Positions 32,421 through 41,526 of a stretch of DNA of 64,000 nt are shown here, in pieces. The first letter of the stretch is position 1. Each line of letters begins with the position of its first letter. Made by a program: the position numbers and the translations under genes. The notes under the pieces were generated by a model, which was not told the origin of the DNA, ran no database searches, and worked only from the letters and a program-made list of their open reading frames with translations. The stretch lies in the NCBI GenBank assembly GCA_024234265.1, contig JACKOM010000003.1, positions 256,032-320,031 of the forward strand. Reading direction: 5' to 3'. Source of the DNA: Oceanospirillaceae bacterium. GTDB taxonomy: Bacteria > Pseudomonadota > Gammaproteobacteria > Pseudomonadales > Oceanobacteraceae.

Positions 32421-32595
32421 GTTCGCCTCCCGCATCAAATGTGATGCAACGCACACACTTAAGGGAAGTAAATCACAGCGCACAAAACTTACTGTCACAG
32501 TGCGCAGCAATATGGTCATGGCTGATGGGATTTTTGTAACGACGGGTAATTTTCTGCTGCCGCGGGCCGTGGCAGATGCAATGGCTTACGCGCCG

Positions 32596-33252
32596 TTACA
32601 CCACGGCCTGCTGCGGCAATATGACGGGGGTATTTAATTGGAAAGGCTCTTCACTGACCACGGCAAATACAGCATCACCCGCCGCCTGCCAGACCACATG
32701 CCAGACGATGCCAGCATAATGAATCAGCCCCATTTTGTGGTTGTAAGCATGCACTGCCATGTCTGCCTGCGGCACGCGGTTATCAAGCCCGCAGGCTTTG
32801 CGTAAAGCCTGTTTAGCCGACAACACCTGATAATAAAAACCACGCCGCTGGGCCGGGGCTAAATCCGCCAGCTGCTGTAACTCACCGCGGCAAAATAATT
32901 CACCCGTCATGGCCGGATAATTCTGCAGGCGTTGTTGCTGTAAATTCAGCCCAACAGGCCGGGGGGACCATACACAGGCCACCAGATCGGCGCTGTGGGT
33001 GATGGAAAAATGCCCGGCATTCTCCAGATAGGGTTTGCCCGACGGGGTGCATTTGAATTCAAGGGAAGCCGCCTGGGGCTGGTAACACTGCAATAACTGG
33101 CGGGCAAACTTACGCCCTGTGTAAAAAGCTGCGCTGCGTTCAGCGCTACTGAATCGCGCGAGCTGCGCCCGCTCCTGCTGCGTAATGCCGGCAAACCCAT
33201 CCCGCGACGGTTGCCGCGCTGCCCCCAGCACCAGGTAGATATCCTGCTCCAC
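32596..33252 (-). CDS. 4'-phosphopantetheinyl-transferase-like protein with substituted metal ligands
   Basis: 218 residues of Sfp-type layout: FYTGRKFARQLL and FKCTPSGKPYL in the N half, FSITHSADLVACVWS before the first metal motif and a WxxKE-like helix later. Sfp-type enzymes transfer phosphopantetheine from CoA to carrier proteins and bind Mg through the Asp and Glu of GxDxE and the Glu of KE. Here these read VGLNLQ (Asn, Gln) and AKQALRKACG (Gln), so all three acids are amides. Activity is doubtful or the gene has a different role. GTG 33252 follows AAGGAG by 6 bases. No carrier protein or synthase gene is adjacent. Confidence 0.78.
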   Translation of the reverse strand: MEQDIYLVLGAARQPSRDGFAGITQQERAQLARFSSAERSAAFYTGRKFARQLLQCYQPQAASLEFKCTPSGKPYLENAGHFSITHSADLVACVWSPRPVGLNLQQQRLQNYPAMTGELFCRGELQQLADLAPAQRRGFYYQVLSAKQALRKACGLDNRVPQADMAVHAYNHKMGLIHYAGIVWHVVWQAAGDAVFAVVSEEPFQLNTPVILPQQAVV

Positions 33253-33315
33253 GGCGACTCCTTTTTTTATTCTGCCGGACTTAACTATAGCCCCCGCCCA
33301 CGACTTTGCCCCAAC

Positions 33316-33342
33316 AAAAAAGGGGCAGCAGCCCCCTTTTTG
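33316..33342 (-). terminator. Rho-independent terminator
   Basis: Stem of GGGG/CCCC flanked by A and T runs (33318-33325 with 33333-33340); on the minus strand it follows the gene at 33364-34086, and the T run continues there. Confidence 0.7.
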
Positions 33343-33363
33343 CGTAACAACCTGCAGTGCCCA

Positions 33364-34086
33364 TCATGTATTGCTGAGCATTTTGCCGATATGGCCCATG
33401 TTGTAATACACCAGGAAATAGGCGGCTTCGTCTTTGTAGTTCACCACGGTATCTTCAATAAACTTCCATTTGCCCTGTACCGCTTCGAGGTTTTTCAGCA
33501 TCGCCGGCGGGGTGCTCTTGCTGGCGCGTAACATGGCCAGCTGGGCGTTGATTTGAGCCGCAATTTTAGGGGGGTCAATGGCAAGGTCAGTGTTAGAGAT
33601 AGATAACGCACCATACAGATGGTTGGACACATCAAAGAAACGGGCGCAGATCACTTCGATATCAAAATCCACCCGGGCCAGCTGCTGATTTAATTTCAGC
33701 TCCTGCCGGGGTTCTTTGAGCACCAGCTCATAAATGTGGGTGAGGTAAGCGCGGAAGCGGTTATTGGCCTCCACCGGCACTATGTAACCGGCATCTTTGA
33801 CATATTCATGTTTAAGGGTGGGGCGCAGGGCCTGCCATTCAGCACTCAGGCTATTGGCGGTCACGGCATTTTCCACGCTGTATTCTTTAAGGCTGGCTTC
33901 TGCCTGACGGGCGAAGCTTTCAAACTCCCCCAGGTAACGACTGTCACCCTGGGTAAGGCCGTACATATAAAACGCCGACATGGACTTAGAGACCGCCAGA
34001 CCATGGGCCACCAGGGAAGATGCGGCACAGGTTAGTGAACTGAAGCCTAAGCCCAACAACATGATCAGAACCGTGATGAACCGCAT
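33364..34086 (-). CDS. Secreted alpha-helical protein of unknown function
   Basis: 240 residues with a signal peptide (about 1-22, ending TCAAS). The rest is predicted mostly helical and includes MSAFYMYGLTQGDSRYLGEFESFARQAEASL, which recalls the ligand-binding four-helix sensor domains of chemoreceptors (PilJ-like), though no membrane or signalling part is present. ATG 34086 follows GGGGGC; longer frames have no support. I do not recognise the family. Confidence 0.7.
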   Translation of the reverse strand: MRFITVLIMLLGLGFSSLTCAASSLVAHGLAVSKSMSAFYMYGLTQGDSRYLGEFESFARQAEASLKEYSVENAVTANSLSAEWQALRPTLKHEYVKDAGYIVPVEANNRFRAYLTHIYELVLKEPRQELKLNQQLARVDFDIEVICARFFDVSNHLYGALSISNTDLAIDPPKIAAQINAQLAMLRASKSTPPAMLKNLEAVQGKWKFIEDTVVNYKDEAAYFLVYYNMGHIGKMLSNT

Positions 34087-34236
34087 ATACTGCCCCCTTG
34101 TTATTATTCGAGCCGTCATGCTAGAGAAGTCATACCGAAGTCGTAATGATATTTGCGGACATCCGTTATGCCAACCCGGTACTTATTGACCAATTAAAGG
34201 CCAATATCAACACTTCTGCCTGAATTTTAACGAAAT

Positions 34237-34659
34237 TTATTGCAGCACAGCGCCAAGCCATTGACGCAACTGCCCGGCCTGCATGGCGCCCGCCTGCTGG
34301 GCAATGGCCTTGCCATGACGGAACACCATCAGGGTAGGAATGCTGCGGATGGCGAATTGATTAGCCAGTTCAGGTTCGGTTTCGGTATTCACTTTCACAA
34401 ATAACACCTTACCTGCCAGTTCAGCGGCAACCTGCTGAAAGATTGGGCCCATCATTTTGCATGGCCCGCACCAGCCGGCCCAGAAATCCACCACCACGGG
34501 CAATTCACTTTTGAGGTAACGCTGGAAATTAGCTGCAGAGGCATCGATTGGCGCCGTGGCCATTACCGGATGCTGGCAGGTGCCACAGCGGGCTTCTGCC
34601 AGGGGTTTATGCTCAGGAATACGGTTTAAGGTACTGCAATTCGCGCAGGCAACAATCAT
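34237..34659 (-). CDS. trxC: Thioredoxin 2
   Basis: Cytosolic disulfide reductase. The 140-residue protein has an N-terminal zinc ribbon (CANC at about residues 5-8 and CGTC at 25-28) and a thioredoxin domain with the active site WCGPC (about 61-65), PTLMVF with cis-Pro and the closing GAMQAGQL. The zinc ribbon distinguishes TrxC from TrxA. ATG 34659 is preferred over frame extension to 34686. In E. coli trxC belongs to the OxyR regulon; no such site was examined with confidence here. Confidence 0.95.
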   Translation of the reverse strand: MIVACANCSTLNRIPEHKPLAEARCGTCQHPVMATAPIDASAANFQRYLKSELPVVVDFWAGWCGPCKMMGPIFQQVAAELAGKVLFVKVNTETEPELANQFAIRSIPTLMVFRHGKAIAQQAGAMQAGQLRQWLGAVLQ

Positions 34660-34727
34660 GATCTCGGCTCCTATTTTAGCTTTCACTAATATATAGAGCG
34701 ATTGGGCTATTTCAAGGGCCCACGGTC

Positions 34728-34971
34728 TCAGAAAAGTTCGAAGGATGAACCCTCACTCTCTGCCTGCCGACTGTTGGCCTCGGTTAACACCATCTCACGC
34801 AGCTCCAGCAATTCTTCATCACTTAAACGGGACAACTCGATATGCTGGAAAATCCGCCGAGTAGCTAACACCCTGTGATGGCAAGCGGAATGGGCAGGCC
34901 CCTTCCCCGGCACGATAGTGATATCCCTGACATTCCCACAACCGGTACGTTCCGCAATAACAGCAACGCAT
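34728..34971 (-). pseudogene. Small Cys-rich protein, frameshifted; paralog of the gene at 35026-35283
   Basis: A start ATG at 34971 with GAGGGG 6 bases upstream opens MRCCYCGT, but that frame soon diverges. Skipping one T at about 34947 joins it to the frame ending at 34728 and gives an 80-residue protein with CxxC at its start. That product aligns with the neighbour: VRDITIVPGKGPAHSAC against QRDVRILQGQGPLHQAC, then a shared helix (SDEELLELREMV against KDEELAQLVALI). So it is either a decaying copy or a base error. Function unknown; the Cys pattern suggests a metal-binding finger. Confidence 0.6.
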
Positions 34972-35025
34972 GATAAACCCCTCGAAAATTGCGGGTATTA
35001 TGAATAGCCGTTTTACCTATCTCCA

Positions 35026-35283
35026 CTACTGAAGTGTGGTACGTATGTAACACTCTGTTTTTGGTTTGTGTGAACGATTGTTACGGCTGGCCAGCTCGTT
35101 TTCGATCAGTGCCACCAGTTGCGCCAATTCCTCATCTTTCTGCGCGGTTAAATCCAAGCCGAGGTACTGCCGCTTTGCAAACTGTAAGGTGCGCAGACAA
35201 GCCTGATGCAGCGGGCCCTGGCCCTGTAAAATCCGCACATCACGTTGCCCGACGCAGTAGCGCGCACAAATCAGACACTTCAT
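35026..35283 (-). CDS. Small Cys-rich (zinc-finger-like) protein of unknown function
   Basis: 85 residues starting MKCLICARYC, then QRDVRILQGQGPLHQAC and a helical C-terminal half. Cys at positions 3, 6, 10 and about 29 with a nearby His could bind zinc. ATG 35283 has AAAGGTG 6 bases upstream and is preferred to a start at 35325. A homologous but frameshifted copy follows 54 bases downstream on the same strand, pointing to a tandem duplication. Confidence 0.65.
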   Translation of the reverse strand: MKCLICARYCVGQRDVRILQGQGPLHQACLRTLQFAKRQYLGLDLTAQKDEELAQLVALIENELASRNNRSHKPKTECYIRTTLQ

Positions 35284-35383
35284 CTCAACACCTTTTAATT
35301 TTTTTGATGCCCTTACGGTGCACACCGGCGGATTGATGTGTGATTTATGTAAAAGCCTGTTTGTTTTTGGTGGTGCAGATGTA

Positions 35384-35412
35384 AAAAAGCCCCGCTGGAC
35401 GGGGCTTTTTGT
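35384..35412 (-). terminator. Rho-independent terminator of the cytochrome c gene
   Basis: Stem AAAAAGCCCCG / CGGGGCTTTTT around a 5-base loop, 15 bases beyond the cytochrome stop; the minus-strand T run (TTTTTT) follows the stem. Confidence 0.8.
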
Positions 35413-35427
35413 AACGCAGAGGCGGGG

Positions 35428-36048
35428 TCAGCGCATACCGGCAATATAGGCTGCCAGGGCAGGAATATCCGCAGCATCCACTTTCTGAATAATGCCCACC
35501 ATAGGGGAGTTTTTACGGCTCGATTGCCCCTGTTTAAACGCGGTCAGGGTTTTTAACAGGTATTCTTTGGGCTGGCCGGCCACCCGTGGTAACTCATCAC
35601 CACCCAGACCATTTTCACCATGGCAGGCAAAACAGTAACTCTGATAAATAGTTTTGCCTTTGCCCCCTTCTACCTGGGGTTGTGCATTCACTACAGGTTG
35701 AGCGCCAAAATACACCGCCAGGTTAATCCGGTCTTCGTCAGAAATGCCTTTAACCAGACGCTCCATCACATAGTTTTTCCGCACCCCATTAGCAAACAGA
35801 TCGATTTGTTTGAGCAGGTACTTAGTATTCTGCCCAGCCAGGTTGGGCACGTCCGGTTTGAGAGAGTTACCATCTTTACCGTGGCAATATCCACACATGA
35901 GCGAGCGGGTTTTACCCTCTTCGATGGCAATTTGATAATCCACTTGGCTGCTCTGCACCATCTCCAGCTTGGCATAAATCCCATCTGTCTCGACAGCCTG
36001 GGCAAAACCAGCTCCCAGCAGCAGTAAAAATCCTAATTGTTTCAGCAT
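35428..36048 (-). CDS. Diheme cytochrome c (cytochrome c4-like)
   Basis: 206 residues with a signal peptide (about 1-18) and two class-I cytochrome c domains: heme motif CGYCH (about 52-56) with later MERLVKG region, and CFACH (about 142-146) with a Met in NSPMVG as likely sixth ligand. The two-domain arrangement is that of cytochrome c4, a periplasmic electron carrier to terminal oxidases. No oxidase genes are adjacent. Confidence 0.92.
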   Translation of the reverse strand: MLKQLGFLLLLGAGFAQAVETDGIYAKLEMVQSSQVDYQIAIEEGKTRSLMCGYCHGKDGNSLKPDVPNLAGQNTKYLLKQIDLFANGVRKNYVMERLVKGISDEDRINLAVYFGAQPVVNAQPQVEGGKGKTIYQSYCFACHGENGLGGDELPRVAGQPKEYLLKTLTAFKQGQSSRKNSPMVGIIQKVDAADIPALAAYIAGMR

Positions 36049-36369
36049 CTTGCCCCCAAATCCGGTGCGAACTGCGGCTTACTATACCTAGCAGATCAAG
36101 ACTGCCAAGTTAAAATCCGCAAAAAAGGTGGTACAAAGTACCCAAAACCCGACAAAGATCAACCTTATTTAGTGTAACGAAATGTTGTTCTGCTGCACCT
36201 GCACCCACACAGGGCCGAGCCGCCGCACTAAAGCCTAGCAGGCGCGCCCGCAAACACGGGACATTAAGCGCAAAAAAAACCCTCTATACCGCGCCGCCCC
36301 TATGCCCGCTGGCCGCCCTGAGGTATCCTTACGCCTTTTTGCGCCCGCCGGAAAACAAGGCCTACGAGA
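36049..36369. other. Intergenic region between the cytochrome c gene and leuS
   Basis: About 320 bases between two divergent genes, so both promoters must be inside. I could not pick a convincing -35/-10 pair, and I see no T-box, leader peptide rich in leucine or stable hairpin. Nothing else is supported here. Confidence 0.3.
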
Positions 36370-38958
36370 ATGATGCAAGAGCACTATCAACCGTCTGCAA
36401 TCGAATCCAAAGTCCAGGCTTACTGGGAAAAAAATCAGGTTTTTAAAGCCGTAGTGGATGCCAACAAAGAGAAGTTTTATTGCCTCTCTATGTTCCCCTA
36501 CCCCAGTGGCCGTCTGCACATGGGCCACGTGCGCAACTACACCATCGGTGACGTAATCGCCCGTTACCAGCGCCTGCAGGGCAAAAACGTAATGCAGCCC
36601 ATGGGCTGGGACGCGTTTGGCCTGCCTGCAGAAAACGCCGCCATCAAACACAATGTGGCCCCTGCCAAATGGACAGTGGAAAACATTTCCTACATGAAGG
36701 GCCAGCTCAAATCTTTGGGTTTTGGTTATGACTGGGACCGTGAAATCGCCACCTGCCAGCCTGAGTATTACCGCTGGGAGCAGTGGTTCTTCACTAAGTT
36801 AGTGGAAAAAAACCTGGCCTATAAAAAAGTTTCCGCGGTGAACTGGTGCCCCCACGACCAGACAGTACTGGCCAACGAGCAGGTCATCGAAGGTTGCTGC
36901 TGGCGCTGTGATACCCCGGTAGAACGTAAAGAAATTCCACAGTGGTTTATCCGCATCACCGCTTATGCGGAAGAACTGCTCAATGATTTAGATACCTTAG
37001 ATGGCTGGCCGGAACAGGTTAAAGCCATGCAGCGTAACTGGATTGGCCGCTCTGAAGGGGTGGAAATGCAGTTTGGCATCAAGGGGCGCAGTGACAAACT
37101 CAGCATCTACACCACCCGCCCTGACACCTTAATGGGCGTGAGTTATGTGGCAGTAGCCGCAGCGCACCCACTGGCCCAGGAAGCAGCCGCCAACAATGCC
37201 AAGCTGGCCGACTTTATTGCCGAATGCAAAGTGATGGGCACCGCTGAAGCGGACATGGCCACCATGGAGAAAAAAGGTGTGGATACAGGTTTAACCGCCA
37301 TCCACCCGATTACCGGTGCCGAAGTGCCGGTCTGGACCGCCAACTTCGTACTCATGGATTACGGCTCAGGTGCGGTCATGGCTGTGCCCGCCCACGATCA
37401 GCGCGATTTTGAATTTGCCAAAAAATACAATCTGCCAATCAAGCAGGTGATTGGCGCCGCCGATGGCAGCGAGGTTTCCGTAGCCGATGCCGCTTACACC
37501 GAAAAAGGCGTGTTAGTGAACTCCGGTGAATTCAGCGGGTTAAGCAGCCAGGATGCCTTCCACAAAATCGCCGAGGCCCTCAAGGCCAAAGGCTGTGGCC
37601 AGATCAAAGTCAACTTCCGCCTGCGTGACTGGGGTGTGAGCCGCCAGCGTTATTGGGGCAGCCCGATCCCGATTGTGAATCTGGCCGATGGCAGCTCAGT
37701 ACCCGCCAGCGGTGATTTGCTGCCCGTGATTCTGCCGACTGACGTAGTGATGGACGGTGTGAACAGCCCGATCAAAAACAACCCATCTTTCTCGGATGTG
37801 ATGTTCAACGGCCAGCCGGCCCAGCGTGAAACCGATACCTTCGATACCTTTATGGAATCCTCCTGGTATTACGCCCGTTATTGCAGCCCGCGCAGCACCG
37901 AACACATGGTCGACCCGGCCGAAGCCGATTATTGGTTGCCGGTGGATCAGTACATTGGTGGTATTGAACACGCCATCCTGCACCTGCTCTACGCCCGTTT
38001 CTTCCACAAACTGCTGCGCGATGTGGGCCTGGTAAAAGGCAACGAGCCATTCAAAAACCTGCTGTGTCAGGGCATGGTGCTGGCCGAAGCGTTTTATTAC
38101 GAAAACGAAAACGGCGGCAAAGAGTGGGTTAACCCGCAGGACGTGAACGTCAGCCGTGACGACAAAGGCCGTATCACCGAAGCCCTGGATAAAACCAGCG
38201 GCAAAACCGTGAAAGGCGCGGGCATGAGCAAGATGTCCAAATCCAAAAACAACGGTGTGGACCCGCAGGCCGCCATCGACATCTACGGTGCCGACGTGGT
38301 GCGTTTATATACTATGTTTGCCGCGCCACCGGAGCAGAGCCTGGAATGGTCCGACTCAGGTGTGCAGGGCGCGCAGAAATTCCTGCAGCGTGTATGGCGT
38401 TTAGCCTATGAGCTGATCAGCGCCGGTGACATCACCGCACTCAACAGCGCGACTTTAAGCCCAGAGCTGAAAGCCGTACGCCGCAAAGTGCATGAAACCA
38501 TTCAGAAAGTGAGTGATGACATCGGCCGCCGTTACAACTTCAACACCGCGATTGCTGCGGTGATGGAGCTGCTCAACACCCTGCAGCGCTGCGAAGAAAA
38601 AGGCACCGAACAGGGCCGTGCGGTCATGAAAGAAGCGGTGGAAGCTATCGTGGTGATGCTCTCGCCGATTACGCCGCACATCTGCCATGAACTCTGGATC
38701 GCCCTCGGCCACAGCGATGTATTAAGCGCCCCATGGCCGCAGGTGGATGAAAGCGCCCTGGTGCGTGACAGCATCGAGATCGTTATCCAGATCAACGGCA
38801 AAATGCGCAGCAAAATCGAAGTGGCCGCCAATGCGGATAAAGACACCATTCTGGCAGCCGCCAAAGCCGACGAGCACGCCCAGCGTTTCCTCGAAGGTGT
38901 GACCATCCGTAAGGAAATCTATGTACCGGGTAAACTGGTTAACATCGTTGCCAACTAA
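36370..38958 (+). CDS. leuS: Leucyl-tRNA synthetase
   Basis: Class I aminoacyl-tRNA synthetase charging tRNA-Leu. The 862-residue protein has the HIGH-type motif HMGH (50-53), the long CP1 editing insertion with its TTRPDTLMG motif near residue 250, and KMSKS at 621-625. Length is normal. ATG 36370 and the adjacent ATG 36373 are both possible. It is the first gene of leuS-lptE-holA, an arrangement conserved in gammaproteobacteria, and overlaps lptE by 38 bases if that gene starts at 38921. Confidence 0.98.
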   Translation: MMQEHYQPSAIESKVQAYWEKNQVFKAVVDANKEKFYCLSMFPYPSGRLHMGHVRNYTIGDVIARYQRLQGKNVMQPMGWDAFGLPAENAAIKHNVAPAKWTVENISYMKGQLKSLGFGYDWDREIATCQPEYYRWEQWFFTKLVEKNLAYKKVSAVNWCPHDQTVLANEQVIEGCCWRCDTPVERKEIPQWFIRITAYAEELLNDLDTLDGWPEQVKAMQRNWIGRSEGVEMQFGIKGRSDKLSIYTTRPDTLMGVSYVAVAAAHPLAQEAAANNAKLADFIAECKVMGTAEADMATMEKKGVDTGLTAIHPITGAEVPVWTANFVLMDYGSGAVMAVPAHDQRDFEFAKKYNLPIKQVIGAADGSEVSVADAAYTEKGVLVNSGEFSGLSSQDAFHKIAEALKAKGCGQIKVNFRLRDWGVSRQRYWGSPIPIVNLADGSSVPASGDLLPVILPTDVVMDGVNSPIKNNPSFSDVMFNGQPAQRETDTFDTFMESSWYYARYCSPRSTEHMVDPAEADYWLPVDQYIGGIEHAILHLLYARFFHKLLRDVGLVKGNEPFKNLLCQGMVLAEAFYYENENGGKEWVNPQDVNVSRDDKGRITEALDKTSGKTVKGAGMSKMSKSKNNGVDPQAAIDIYGADVVRLYTMFAAPPEQSLEWSDSGVQGAQKFLQRVWRLAYELISAGDITALNSATLSPELKAVRRKVHETIQKVSDDIGRRYNFNTAIAAVMELLNTLQRCEEKGTEQGRAVMKEAVEAIVVMLSPITPHICHELWIALGHSDVLSAPWPQVDESALVRDSIEIVIQINGKMRSKIEVAANADKDTILAAAKADEHAQRFLEGVTIRKEIYVPGKLVNIVAN

Positions 38959-39496
38959 ACTGCTGCTTCTGACCGCCGTACTGGCGGTCAGCGCCTGTGG
39001 TTTTCATCTGCGCGGGCAGGTCGATCTGCCCTACAGCCTGCGTATTCTTGCGGTGGACAGCAACGCGCTGAATTACGCCAGCCGCAAACAGCTGAAACAG
39101 GCGTTAGAGAGCAACGGCGTAGTGATCAGCGAAGACGCGCAATACCGTTTAGTGCTGCTCGGTGAAGATGCCGACAAACGCACCCTGAGTGTGACCAGCA
39201 GCGCCAAAACCGCCGAATACGAATTGCACCAGAGCCTGCGTTTTGTACTGCGTAACAGTGAAGGCGCCGATTTGATGCTGCCGCAAACCATCGAAAGCTT
39301 CCGCACCCAGATTTACGATGCCGAAGCCGTGATAGGCAAAGCGGAAGAGGAAGAGCAAATCCGCCGCGACATGCAGACCGATAACATCGGCAAACTGCTG
39401 CGCCGCCTTAAGGCCCTCAAGCCGGAAACTATGACGCCCCTGGCCCCTGTGCCAGCGGCTGACAGCGCAACCCTGTCCGCCCCCGCAGCCCCATGA
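38921..39496 (+). CDS. lptE: LPS-assembly lipoprotein LptE
   Basis: Outer-membrane lipoprotein that plugs the LptD barrel and places lipopolysaccharide on the cell surface. Up to 191 residues; the lipobox LAVSAC precedes GFHLRG, the signature of LptE/RlpB. The start could be ATG 38921 or TTG 38948; both retain the signal sequence. C-terminal residues are rich in Ala and Pro. It lies between leuS and holA as expected and overlaps holA by 4 bases. Confidence 0.93.
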   Translation: MYRVNWLTSLPTKLLLLTAVLAVSACGFHLRGQVDLPYSLRILAVDSNALNYASRKQLKQALESNGVVISEDAQYRLVLLGEDADKRTLSVTSSAKTAEYELHQSLRFVLRNSEGADLMLPQTIESFRTQIYDAEAVIGKAEEEEQIRRDMQTDNIGKLLRRLKALKPETMTPLAPVPAADSATLSAPAAP

Positions 39497-40518
39497 AATT
39501 AAAATACGAGCAGCTCGCCAGCCACCTGCGCAGCGGTTTAAAACCCGTGTATATCATCGCCGGTGATGAAATCCTGCTCAGCCAGGAAAGCTGCGATTTT
39601 ATCCGCCAGGCCGCGCGGGCTAACGGCTTCGAAGAGCGCGAGGTGTACCACGCCGAAGGTAACTTCGACTGGGGCCAGGTGCTGGAAGGGGCCAATGCCA
39701 TGAGCCTGTTTGCCAGCCGCAAGATCATGGAAATCCGCATCCCATCCGGCAAAGCCGGTGACAGCGGCAACAAAGCCCTGCAGGAAATGAGCGAGCGCCC
39801 AAATCCGGATAACCTGCTGGTTATCGTGCTGCCCAAGCTGGATAAAACCATCCAGAACCAGAAATGGTTTAAAAACATGGAGCGCGATGGGGTGTTAATC
39901 ACCCTCTGGCCGGTGGAACGCCACCAGCTACCCCAGTGGATTTCACAGCGTATGTCACGCCTAGGCTTATCCGCCGACGGTGATGCCCTGCAGATTCTGG
40001 CCGACCGCGCCGACGGCAATTTACTCGCCGCAGTGCAGGAAGTGGAAAAGCTCAATATGCAGGGGGTGCGTCACGTTACCCTCGCGCAAATTGAAGAATC
40101 CGTAGCCGATACCAGCCGTTATGATGTGTTTGCCCTAAGCGAGTGCGCCTTTAACGGTGAAACCCGCCGCGCCCTGCACGTGCTGGAAGTATTAAAAGGG
40201 GAAGGTTTTAACCCCCTGCAACCGCTGGCCATCATCAGCAATGAAATCCGCCAGCTGTGCCAGATCAAACAGCTGATGGACGAAGGCAAAAACGCCGATC
40301 AGGCCCTGCAGAGCCTGGCCATCAACTGGCCTAAAAAACAGCAACAGTTTAAAAAAGCCGCGCAGCGCATCAGCCTGCAGCAGAGTTTTGAGCTGTTAAA
40401 GCTCTGTGAAAAAATCGATCAGGCTACCAAAAGTATCCTGCAGGATGACCCCTGGCGCCTGTTATCCCTGTTAACCCTCACACTCAGTGGCGCCCGCAAC
40501 CTGCGATTACCCGCCTGA
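39493..40518 (+). CDS. holA: DNA polymerase III delta subunit
   Basis: Subunit of the clamp-loader complex that opens the beta sliding clamp. The 341-residue protein shows PVYIIAGDEILLSQES near the start (family signature), LPKLDK, and the helical collar domain at the C terminus. The length matches HolA. The start overlaps the lptE stop by 4 bases. Confidence 0.96.
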   Translation: MKLKYEQLASHLRSGLKPVYIIAGDEILLSQESCDFIRQAARANGFEEREVYHAEGNFDWGQVLEGANAMSLFASRKIMEIRIPSGKAGDSGNKALQEMSERPNPDNLLVIVLPKLDKTIQNQKWFKNMERDGVLITLWPVERHQLPQWISQRMSRLGLSADGDALQILADRADGNLLAAVQEVEKLNMQGVRHVTLAQIEESVADTSRYDVFALSECAFNGETRRALHVLEVLKGEGFNPLQPLAIISNEIRQLCQIKQLMDEGKNADQALQSLAINWPKKQQQFKKAAQRISLQQSFELLKLCEKIDQATKSILQDDPWRLLSLLTLTLSGARNLRLPA

Positions 40519-40533
40519 AAGGCTGAATCAAAA

Positions 40534-40693
40534 CTATCTGCGTTGTCAGAACTTCGTTAAAAACGAACTCAAAATGCTCACTGCCTTTAGCAGAACGCCG
40601 TAAGGCGGCCCGTAGGGTAAGCGAAGCGCATATTTATTACGCATAAACTGCGCTTTTTCGCCCGTTTTTGCCTAGTTCTGACTGCCTCGATAA
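40534..40693. repeat. MITE-like or palindromic repeat, about 160 bp
   Basis: The two ends, CTATCTGCGTTGTCAGAACT (40534-40553) and the inverse of AGTTCTGACTGCCTCGATAA (40674-40693), match at 14 of 20 positions with an unbroken GTCAGAACT core. Inside are short palindromes such as CGCCGTAAGGCGG and GCGTTT-type runs. No gene is inside. It occupies about half of the 358-base gap after holA; the rest includes an A/T-rich stretch before the next gene. Only one copy is in this window, so its dispersed nature is an inference. Confidence 0.5.
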
Positions 40694-40876
40694 CGTTTTT
40701 ACAATCTGATGAGCCCCGCAAAACCTGTATAAAACGCGTACAAACGCACACTTCTACACAGCCGTTACATAAAGCATGCCTATGTAAACTATTTTTCACT
40801 TAACTCCCACAGAATACTGGCCGATAACGCCTATAGTGGTAATCATGCAAGAGTGCTGAACGTGGAGGGATGCATC

Positions 40877-41455
40877 ATGGGATATGCGGTTTATCAGGAT
40901 ATGAACAACGATCTGATTTGGGATCTGGAACATCTCAATCAGCAACAGAAAGCCGTTGAGTTCATCAAACGCTTTGAAAATAAGCTCTGCGTATTCAGCC
41001 CCACCGTGAAGCAGATTTATTCAAATTACACTATGTACATGCCGGAAGATGGCAAAGGCAATATGGTGGTTTTGCCTGACCCATATTCTTTCCATGATAC
41101 CTTCCATCACATTGATCCGGACGCAGTGCAGTCCACAGGTTTGCATATTCTGCCCGGTGATCAGATCGGCCGTCAGGGCCTGTACATTGTGGTGACCCAG
41201 AAAGAAGGCAATGTGCGTTCCCTGCCGATTCCGTTCAAAGAAGGTTTGCGTCAGATTTTAAAACGTTTCAGTGGCAGTGACCCTTTCCTGCCGATTTTAC
41301 AGAAAGGGGATTTACGTGAGTTTGATACATCAACACCCGTGTTACACCTGCACCGTTTGCGTCTGAGTGCATTGAGTCATTTGTCTGCCCTTGAGCGTCA
41401 GGGTATTAAAAATGTCATCAGTGAAAAAATAATGGGGCTTTACCGCGAGTCCTGA
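40877..41455 (+). CDS. Protein of unknown function
   Basis: 192 residues, no signal peptide or membrane segment. GGAGGG lies 7 bases before ATG 40877, which is preferred to a frame from 40853. The middle contains YSFHDTFHHIDPDAVQ with several His and Asp, which could bind a metal, but I do not recognise the family. It is a single gene with its own terminator. Confidence 0.7.
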   Translation: MGYAVYQDMNNDLIWDLEHLNQQQKAVEFIKRFENKLCVFSPTVKQIYSNYTMYMPEDGKGNMVVLPDPYSFHDTFHHIDPDAVQSTGLHILPGDQIGRQGLYIVVTQKEGNVRSLPIPFKEGLRQILKRFSGSDPFLPILQKGDLREFDTSTPVLHLHRLRLSALSHLSALERQGIKNVISEKIMGLYRES

Positions 41456-41479
41456 TGGGTTTGTGACCCGCGAAGATTT

Positions 41480-41507
41480 AACGCCCGCATTTGCGGGCGT
41501 TTTTTAT
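41480..41507. terminator. Rho-independent terminator
   Basis: Perfect 10-bp stem AACGCCCGCA / TGCGGGCGTT (41480-41489 and 41492-41501), TT loop, followed by TTTTT. It ends the gene at 40877-41455. Confidence 0.88.
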
Positions 41508-41526
41508 TGGGCAGATTCAGGGAATT

